DNA of 9,537 bases from an uncultured bacterium (GTDB taxonomy: Bacteria > Patescibacteriota > Microgenomatia > UBA1400 > PJMF01): assembly GCA_903891335.1 (NCBI GenBank), contig CAITDX010000011.1:1-9537 (forward strand). The letters are read 5' to 3'. Position numbers and translations under genes: made by a program. Below the pieces are notes generated by a model that was not told the origin of the DNA, searched no databases, and was given only the letters and a program-made list of their open reading frames with translations. This document shows, in pieces, positions 1 to 4,390 of this stretch (positions within the stretch are counted from its first letter, which is position 1; the number at the start of each line of letters is the position of its first letter).

Positions 1-36
1 ATGTGACTGGAGTTCAGACGTGTGCTCTTCCGATCT
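1..36. other. Illumina sequencing adapter left on the contig end
   Basis: Bases 3-36 match the 34-nt Illumina TruSeq read-2 primer/adapter, beginning GTGACTGGAGTTC and ending GCTCTTCCGATCT. The two bases before it would be the end of a library index. This is not genomic DNA, and true sequence starts at 37. Read through from the minus-strand gene, the adapter gives the peptide RKSTRLNSSH, a familiar contamination signature in protein databases. Confidence 0.97.
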
Positions 37-1217
37 TGATGAGAGTTATGCGTCATCTGGACTAATAAGGTGCCATTTTTACCCACTAATTCCCACATTC
101 TCTTAAGCAATAAATATTGCAACTCAAACGGAGGAAGAAGTCCATCGTAATATCCAAATGGTGGTTTTTGGCCAATTTCCCAACCTCTAATAGGCCTTGC
201 AATAACTAAATCAAAACCAAAATTTTCTTTTAGGAAGGTATCTGCTTCGATATAGTTTCTAATCTTACCAAAAGTTTTACCAGTCCAAACTCCAGCAGAA
301 TTTCTTTCGCTAACGTAATAAATCCCTGATTTTGCATCATTTTCTCTATCTTCTCTAGATCGAGAATCACTGGCTCCAACGGCTACCGCTTCGTCAACTA
401 AACCCTGATTTTTTAAGGTTCTAACTGTTGTTGGATCAGAAAAAAAATCAATTACTGATGTTTTTAATCCTAGCTTTTTCTTCTCTACAAAGAACTCTTC
501 TATACCTTCTGGTAAAACGACTTTAAAACTTTCATCATATGACACTGATTCTTTCTGATATCTACCCCAAACAATAGGCTCATAGGCTTTCGACAAATCT
601 TGAGAAGTTCTTCTTGCCATTTGAAATAAACTCATTAGATCTTTTGAATTAGCGTAATAATGAATTTTACGTCTGGGTTTCCACTGATATTCAAAGGTTC
701 TATCAAAAATTTTCTCTGGAGCAAAAATAGAAGCAATTTCAATACCAATGAGTTTTACCTTTTCAGCTACAGATAAATTGGTTCTTGTTTCAACAGTAAA
801 TGGATGCACAAAAAAACCATCTTCACTTTTTTCAATCGCAAACGATTTATTAGCATAAAAAGGATCGGCACAAATAGCTCCATCAACTAAAAATATGATT
901 CTATTAATTTTATTTGTATTTTTAAACTCAATGGCACGCTGAATATCTGTCTGAGAAATTTTTGGTACACCCTCAACAAACAAGACGTCTGTATCTCCAA
1001 AATCTTGATTTTGCATTTCATTAAAATTAACAAACTTAAAATCTTTATTCAGGCTTGGCAAAAGCCTCATTATTTCTGGAGAACTCAATCGGTTATAAAA
1101 AAATCCTATGCCATTGGTATTACAAATTTCTTTGTCTCTAAAAAGCATCTCCAACATCTCTTCTGAAGAATGTCTTGGCTTAGTATATTCGAAGGTATTT
1201 TTTTCAGAATCTATCAT
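37..1217 (-). CDS. Unrecognised protein, 3'-truncated, with a degenerate methyltransferase-like C-terminal half
   Basis: An open frame begins at ATG 1217 (MIDSEKNTFEYTKP) and runs 393 codons without a stop until the adapter cuts it, so the true C-terminus is missing. I do not recognise the family. Residues about 75-115 contain two beta-strand-like stretches (DVLFVEG, RIIFLVDGA) as in an alpha/beta domain. Residues 250-390 resemble a class I SAM-methyltransferase fold: a strand at VIDFFSD (255-261) where the SAM-binding motif would be but without the usual GxGxG, then FDLVIARP (335-342) like motif IV, then LVGKNGTLLVQM (377-388) like the late strand. Catalytic activity is therefore doubtful. 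No Shine-Dalgarno precedes the ATG, which lies inside a perfect palindrome; a leaderless mRNA or a later start (Met21 or Met24) is possible. It lies 110 bp downstream of the acidic gene on the same strand, so they may be co-transcribed. It is A+T-rich compared with the genes right of the tRNA. Confidence 0.8.
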
Positions 1218-1232
1218 TTTATAAAATGATAG
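1211..1232. promoter_or_regulatory. Perfect 22-bp palindrome over a start codon
   Basis: The arms CTATCATTTTA and TAAAATGATAG are exact reverse complements with no spacer. On the minus strand the ATG of the truncated methyltransferase-like gene (1217-1215) lies inside the right arm. The site could be an operator for a dimeric repressor, or an mRNA hairpin hiding the start codon. It has no T-tract after it, so a terminator is less likely. A similar TATGATAG also occurs upstream of the neighbouring gene (about 1978). Function is inferred only. Confidence 0.5.
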
Positions 1233-1327
1233 CAGAAAACATGAATAAAGACCCAATCGTATTGAGTTGTAGGGACTTCTTAATATGAAAAAGGCTATGG
1301 CACTAGTGGATGAAGTGAAAACTTATT

Positions 1328-1948
1328 TTATGAGTTTTTCCTTATAACTCTCACTTCATTTCTCTCTCCATCAAATTTGACTTCCCAAATATCTAGATAA
1401 CCTGATAGGGCAGCTTCTACTTTTTCTTTCTCATCTTGAATTGATGTCGAAGCTCCCTGTAAATCTATGTTTTTCCCTACTAGTGTTCGAATATATCTAT
1501 GAGTTAAAGCAGTTGGTTCTTGTATCCAAGTTTTAAAATCTTTTTTTATACGAGCAATTTTTTCTTGAATTGTTTCTGTATTTTTTTCTAGGGCGAGGTT
1601 AATAAGCTCTGCTTTTTGTCGCTCAGAAATCAGACCGTCTTGGAAATTCTTATTAATTAATTCAAAATAAGTTTTTGGGAAGGTAGCATCTTCTGGCACA
1701 TCCGAATAATCATCTTTTAACCCATCTGCTTCCATAAATTTTTTTAAAATATTAAATTGTTGATTTTGAAGCGCCTGTTCAATTTTTGTGAAATCCGCTT
1801 CGCTTATTTCTTTTCCATCAAGAGCATTTTTGATGGCTCTCAAACGCATTTCTGGAGTGTCTGAAGATTCAAGAATATAGTTCATTAATTCTTTGCTTCT
1901 TTCGTTGTCGTCTGCTGGTTCCATTGCTGCCACTGGTACTTCTATCAT
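1328..1948 (-). CDS. Acidic helical hypothetical protein, 206 aa
   Basis: I do not recognise this protein. It is 206 residues, rich in Glu, Asp and Lys, with no signal peptide and no membrane segment, so it is probably cytosolic. Residues 15-150 look almost wholly helical, with several charged amphipathic stretches (for example RLRAIKNALDGKEIS and ERQKAELINLALEKN). The C-terminal 25 residues (YLDIWEVKFDGERNEVRVIR) look like two beta strands. The start at ATG 1948 is supported by an AAAGGAAA ribosome-binding sequence about 5 nt upstream, and the stop is TAA. The gene comes before the truncated methyltransferase-like gene on the same strand with a 110-bp gap, and both share the A+T-rich composition of the left part of the window. 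A weak promoter-like pair (TTTACA, 17 nt, TAAATA) can be read upstream. Function unknown. Confidence 0.7.
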   Translation of the reverse strand: MIEVPVAAMEPADDNERSKELMNYILESSDTPEMRLRAIKNALDGKEISEADFTKIEQALQNQQFNILKKFMEADGLKDDYSDVPEDATFPKTYFELINKNFQDGLISERQKAELINLALEKNTETIQEKIARIKKDFKTWIQEPTALTHRYIRTLVGKNIDLQGASTSIQDEKEKVEAALSGYLDIWEVKFDGERNEVRVIRKNS

Positions 1949-2069
1949 ATTTTTCCTTTTTTTAACTAAGATTACTCTATCATATTTATTAATTGAATTT
2001 AGCTTTGTAAAAGAGAAGTTTGAATCTAACTGCGGGTACTGTTGTTATTGAGACGCCATCTTGAGGAGA

Positions 2070-2077
2070 AAAAATGG
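2070..2077. repeat. Left copy of the 8-bp target-site duplication of the IS
   Basis: AAAAATGG here is repeated at 3233-3240 directly outside the other end of the insertion sequence. The match extends to 9 bp (AAAAATGGA) if A2078 is counted as flank. An 8-bp duplication is what IS256-family elements usually make. On the minus strand the copy reads CCATTTTT, the CCA tail of tRNA-Gln plus its T-run. Confidence 0.85.
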
Positions 2078-2078
2078 A

Positions 2079-2105
2079 GACACCGTTCAAAAACGGTCAC
2101 CTTTT
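2079..2105 (+). repeat. Left terminal inverted repeat of the IS
   Basis: It starts GACACCGTTCAAAAACGG and is identical over 27 bp to the reverse complement of 3205-3231. Read into the element it forms a 6-bp stem with a CAAA loop (ACCGTT/AACGGT at 2082-2097) and is followed by a T-rich tract, CACCTTTTTCCTTT. It could therefore act as an intrinsic terminator that stops outside transcription from reaching the transposase gene. Confidence 0.93.
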
Positions 2106-2173
2106 TCCTTTAGTTTAGATTGATTCATTGAACTCAATTAGTGTTTTGACTAGGTCAAACATATGATTGGTGG

Positions 2174-3202
2174 ATGAAAAACAATCCTCTGTGTCTACTT
2201 TGTAAAAGTAAAACTTGGAAGAAAGGAAAAAGAAGAGGAAAAATTAAATATCAATGTCAAAGCTGTAAACATTGGTTTCAGATTAACCATTCGTCTAAGG
2301 CAATTAATGCTAAGAAATTACTTTTACTTCATCTAGATGGATTGTCCTTTCGTTCTTTAGCTGAGATTTTTAACATTAGTGTTGGCTCTGCTTACAACTA
2401 CTGTCTAGAAGAGATGAAGAAACTGCCTCATCTAGCTGATGTAACTCGTAAATATTCTGGTCGGTTTTGTGGCATTCTTTTAACTGATGGTAAGTTTGTT
2501 AAAGTTAAGCAATATGACAGAAAAATTCCTGTTATCTATGGAGTAGATTATCTATCTCATGACATTCCTCATTACAGGTTAGCTCTATCTGAAAATTACC
2601 AGGTTTGTCAAAAATTCTTTTCATCATTAAAGCTCTTAAATTATCCAATGCAAGCAGTGGTTTGTGATGACAATCAAAATATTTACCAGGCTGCTAGCTA
2701 TGTTTTTCCAAGACTAACCATTCAGCTTTGCTTAACCCACTTTTTAGAACATGTTAGACAGGAATATGACTCAAGAAAGCAAGTAATTAATCAAGAGTTT
2801 GTCAGAGATATTGAAGTACTTTTTGAAGCAAAACGTAATAGAGAAGATTTTAATTGCAGGGCAAGAAGTCTTGTACTTAAATATCAAAGCAATGAAAATT
2901 ACGTTAATACACTAATAAATATTTCTCTGAAAAAGGAAAAATTACTTGCTTATCTAAGTCATCATGGGACACCACAAAGCAACAATCTAATTGAGTGTAT
3001 GAATTCTCACCTGCAAGGCAGACTAGAGACTATTAAGGGTTTTGAAAGCTTTGAGCACGCTGATCTGTGGCTCAATGCTTACTTCCTCAGAAGAAGAACA
3101 AAGAAGTTCACTGACTGTGAGGGCAAATTTAAGAAACTAAACGGCAAAACATCCCTCCAAATTTCTAAAAAACGAGGTGTTGATCTACCAATCTTTTTTT
3201 AA
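2174..3202 (+). CDS. Zinc-ribbon DDE transposase of the IS256/Mutator superfamily
   Basis: This 342-residue protein catalyses cut-and-paste or copy-type movement of the surrounding element. The N-terminus holds a zinc ribbon with two CxxC pairs (C7/C10 and C28/C31), and residues 57-77 (LSFRSLAEIFNISVGSAYNYC) form a helix-turn-helix for binding the terminal repeats. The DDE catalytic triad is most likely D105 (LLTDGKF), D165 (VVCDDNQ) and E274 (NNLIECMNSHLQGR). The motif around residues 178-195 (FPRLTIQLCLTHFLEHVR), with C186 and H189, is the C..H signature of the Mutator/IS256 superfamily that follows the second Asp. The zinc ribbon resembles the IS1249-type branch, but I cannot confirm the subgroup. 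ATG 2174 is the only ATG start after the in-frame stop at 2147. GGTGG directly before it is too close to be a good ribosome-binding site, so expression is probably weak. Confidence 0.9.
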   Translation: MKNNPLCLLCKSKTWKKGKRRGKIKYQCQSCKHWFQINHSSKAINAKKLLLLHLDGLSFRSLAEIFNISVGSAYNYCLEEMKKLPHLADVTRKYSGRFCGILLTDGKFVKVKQYDRKIPVIYGVDYLSHDIPHYRLALSENYQVCQKFFSSLKLLNYPMQAVVCDDNQNIYQAASYVFPRLTIQLCLTHFLEHVRQEYDSRKQVINQEFVRDIEVLFEAKRNREDFNCRARSLVLKYQSNENYVNTLINISLKKEKLLAYLSHHGTPQSNNLIECMNSHLQGRLETIKGFESFEHADLWLNAYFLRRRTKKFTDCEGKFKKLNGKTSLQISKKRGVDLPIFF

Positions 3203-3204
3203 AG

Positions 3205-3231
3205 AAAAGGTGACCGTTTTTGAACGGTGTC
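3205..3231 (-). repeat. Right terminal inverted repeat of the IS
   Basis: This is the exact reverse complement of 2079-2105. The minus-strand transcript of tRNA-Gln runs into it directly after CCATTTTT. In that direction it folds as a small stem (ACCGTT/AACGGT) followed by CACCTTTTC, so the IS may have supplied a replacement terminator for the tRNA gene. Confidence 0.93.
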
Positions 3232-3232
3232 C

Positions 3233-3240
3233 AAAAATGG
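3233..3240. repeat. Right copy of the 8-bp target-site duplication of the IS
   Basis: AAAAATGG is identical to 2070-2077. Bases 3238-3240 (TGG) are the CCA tail of tRNA-Gln read on the minus strand, and AAAAA is its T-run trailer. Confidence 0.85.
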
Positions 3241-3311
3241 ATGCCCGACCTGGATTCGAACCAAGATTAAAGGCTTCAAAGGCCTCTGTCCTGCCATTAG
3301 ACGATCGGGCA
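3238..3311 (-). tRNA. tRNA-Gln with anticodon UUG, CCA encoded
   Basis: The minus strand folds into a complete 74-nt cloverleaf. The acceptor stem pairs TGCCCGA (3311-3305) with TCGGGCA (3248-3242) over seven pairs. The D-arm stem is GTCT/GGAC. The anticodon stem is GAGGC/GCCTT with loop CTTTGAA, which gives anticodon TTG and hence glutamine (CAA codons). The T-arm is CTTGG, TTCGAAT, CCAGG. The discriminator base is T (3241) and the CCA end is encoded at 3240-3238. The wobble base U34 is the type of position modified by Elp3, and the elp3 and trm9-like genes lie immediately next door. An IS has inserted exactly behind the CCA and T-run, but the tRNA body is intact. Confidence 0.95.
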
Positions 3312-3328
3312 ATGGTAAGAGAATTCTT

Positions 3329-3357
3329 ATTATATTTCGGACCCTGTCTTTTTACAA
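3329..3357 (-). promoter_or_regulatory. Promoter of tRNA-Gln
   Basis: On the minus strand a perfect -10 box TATAAT (3334-3329) lies 17 nt after a -35-like TTGTAA (3357-3352). The predicted transcription start, near 3322, would give a leader of about 10 nt before the tRNA 5' end at 3311. The -35 box falls within the stem of the 3348-3380 inverted repeat. Confidence 0.7.
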
Positions 3358-3380
3358 TGCATATAATGCGTTGTAAAAAG
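3348..3380. repeat. 14-bp-arm inverted repeat upstream of tRNA-Gln
   Basis: CTTTTTACAATGCA and TGCGTTGTAAAAAG pair over 14 positions with one G-T wobble and a 5-nt TATAA loop. It ends in a T-run on one strand and an A-run on the other, so it could be a bidirectional hairpin. It overlaps the -35 region of the tRNA promoter. It is preceded by TATATTTCGGACCCT (3331-3345), which is nearly copied at 3475-3489 before the second hairpin. Confidence 0.65.
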
Positions 3381-3390
3381 CAGCTGGTAC

Positions 3391-3485
3391 GAAAGATGCT
3401 TTAGCATATTTCGGAAGTTTAACGTGAAAGATGCTTTAGCATATTTCGGAAGTTTAACATGAAAGATGCTTTAGCATATTTCGGA
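3391..3485. repeat. Tandem array, three copies of a 25-bp unit with 35-bp period
   Basis: The unit starts GAAAGATGCTTTAGCATATT and ends TCGGA. It is present identically at 3391-3415, 3426-3450 and 3461-3485. The first two copies are followed by AGTTTAACGT and AGTTTAACAT, so the array is a 35-bp tandem repeat rather than a CRISPR with differing spacers. Each unit has an inner dyad, ATGCT/AGCAT. The end of the unit (ATATTTCGGA then CCCT after copy 3) also occurs at 3332-3345 within the tRNA promoter region, so the array seems to have grown from promoter sequence. Role unknown: protein-binding sites, or simple slippage. Confidence 0.9.
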
Positions 3486-3490
3486 CCCTC

Positions 3491-3511
3491 CTTTTTTGCT
3501 TTGCAAAAAAG
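3491..3511 (-). terminator. Hairpin directly after the Trm9-like gene, probable terminator
   Basis: CTTTTTTGC and GCAAAAAAG form a perfect 9-bp stem with a 3-nt loop, 7 bp beyond the TGA stop of the minus-strand methyltransferase gene. The T-run lies in the stem rather than behind it, so it is not a textbook terminator, but its position and symmetry fit transcript-end formation on either strand. Confidence 0.5.
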
Positions 3512-3518
3512 CAACTTC

Positions 3519-4331
3519 TCATCCACCGTCAGTGTGCGATAAAACAAAATATTCATTGAGTCGACCTGACTTACCATCAGCCAAAAAACTAGCTACCACG
3601 CGCAATCCAACCTCATCCACCAACCTCGTCATTTCTTCATGGTCAAGGAAGTGACAATAGCGCAGCACTTCATTTGAACGAATACCAGTGCGCCAATCGA
3701 GCAAATAATCATGCTCTTCCAACTGCGATAGCAAATACCATACCTTAATCTTCTCCCGCCAACTCAAAGCCGTATTAAGCCAAATCGATTGCCAATTTAC
3801 ACGATGCGAAGCAAAACGCTGCCAATCAGCTGCAAACTGCCAATTACTGACCACCAATAAACCCTTGGGCGTGAGCAAGGAGCACAAATCAGACAAGAGC
3901 TGCTTGCGCAAAGCTCGTGAAGGTAAATGATGACTCACTCCAAAAAAGACGATTAAATCAAATTTTTCATCAGTTGGTAATATTATTTTTCCATCCCGCA
4001 GGTATTTTTCTACTACATCAAAAGTCATGAATGCAGCATCAGGAAATTTACGTTGCGCAATCTCCAACAGAGTAGAGGAATTATCAATTCCCAAATACTG
4101 AAATCGCTTAAAATGCACTTGTAAAAAATCAAGAAAACGACCATTGCCACAACCAAGATCAAGCACTGAAGCAAGGTGATCATCCCGGCGCAAAACCTCT
4201 TGTATAAATGGCAATAATTGATTCCATCCAGGCCAAGAAGTTGCTCTAGTCGCACTAAAATCAGTACCAATAACCTGATAGAACTGCTGATTGAGCTGAT
4301 TAAGTGCCTTGACAACCGTTGCTTTCATCAC
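3519..4331 (-). CDS. Trm9/ALKBH8-like tRNA wobble-uridine methyltransferase
   Basis: This 270-residue class I SAM-dependent methyltransferase probably esterifies the carboxymethyl group on wobble U34 of tRNA to mcm5U. Residues 17-36 (FYQVIGTDFSATRATSWPGW) match the N-terminal signature of the Trm9/ALKBH8 family (H/DFSxTRxxxWP). The SAM-binding motif I is VLDLGCGNGRFL (56-67), the acidic motif II is GIDNS (81-85), and motif IV is FDLIVFFGVSHHL (124-136). Near the C-terminus LRYCHFLDHEEMTRLV (223-238) resembles the RYYHVF..GEL stretch of Trm9. The start could be either of two adjacent ATGs (4331 or 4328). AGGCGG just upstream is better spaced for the second. It is transcribed away from elp3 with a 59-bp gap before the elp3 ATG, supporting a shared pathway. 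Eukaryotic Trm9 needs Trm112; no partner is visible here. A different small-molecule or RNA substrate remains possible. Confidence 0.8.
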   Translation of the reverse strand: MMKATVVKALNQLNQQFYQVIGTDFSATRATSWPGWNQLLPFIQEVLRRDDHLASVLDLGCGNGRFLDFLQVHFKRFQYLGIDNSSTLLEIAQRKFPDAAFMTFDVVEKYLRDGKIILPTDEKFDLIVFFGVSHHLPSRALRKQLLSDLCSLLTPKGLLVVSNWQFAADWQRFASHRVNWQSIWLNTALSWREKIKVWYLLSQLEEHDYLLDWRTGIRSNEVLRYCHFLDHEEMTRLVDEVGLRVVASFLADGKSGRLNEYFVLSHTDGG

Positions 4332-4356
4332 CGCCTATTTTATGTCAGACTCAGGG

Positions 4357-4362
4357 TATAAT
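4357..4362 (+). promoter_or_regulatory. Probable -10 box of elp3
   Basis: A perfect TATAAT lies 28 nt before the elp3 ATG, in the gap between the divergent genes. No convincing -35 is seen at the right distance (GCCTAT at 4334-4339). The AT-rich strip at 4337-4363 probably also holds the minus-strand promoter of the methyltransferase gene. Confidence 0.5.
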
Positions 4363-4390
4363 AAAGCTTCTCTCAGGAAAAGAGCATTTC

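Larger units (their letters stand above)
2078..3232 (+). mobile_element. Complete insertion sequence, IS256/Mutator-like, about 1155 bp
   Basis: The element is bounded by 27-bp perfect inverted repeats (2079-2105 and 3205-3231) and flanked by an 8-bp direct repeat, and it carries a single intact transposase gene. The right-hand stop codon lies only 2 bp before the right repeat. Everything needed for transposition appears intact, and both the repeats and the target duplication are undecayed, which suggests a recent insertion. The target is the 3' trailer of tRNA-Gln. The tRNA itself was not damaged because the duplication regenerated its CCA and T-run. Each terminal repeat also contains a small hairpin (ACCGTT, CAAA, AACGGT). 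The exact IS name cannot be given without a database search. Confidence 0.92.

Noticed and set aside
1285..1347. Short plus-strand frame MKKAMALVDEVKTYFMSFSL
   Set aside because: It is only 20 codons, has no ribosome-binding site, and overlaps the end of the 206-residue gene; chance occurrence is likely.
3177..3404. 75-codon open frame on the plus strand
   Set aside because: It runs across the IS end and the antisense of the tRNA gene, and has no ribosome-binding site or recognisable protein sequence.
3391..3485. Possible CRISPR array
   Set aside because: The 10-bp stretches between the repeats are nearly identical, the period is only 35 bp, there are three copies and no cas genes. It is a plain tandem repeat.
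4319..4390. Longer Elp3 starting at TTG 4319
   Set aside because: It would overlap the divergent methyltransferase start and add 24 residues unlike Elp3. ATG 4391 has a ribosome-binding site and an upstream TATAAT.
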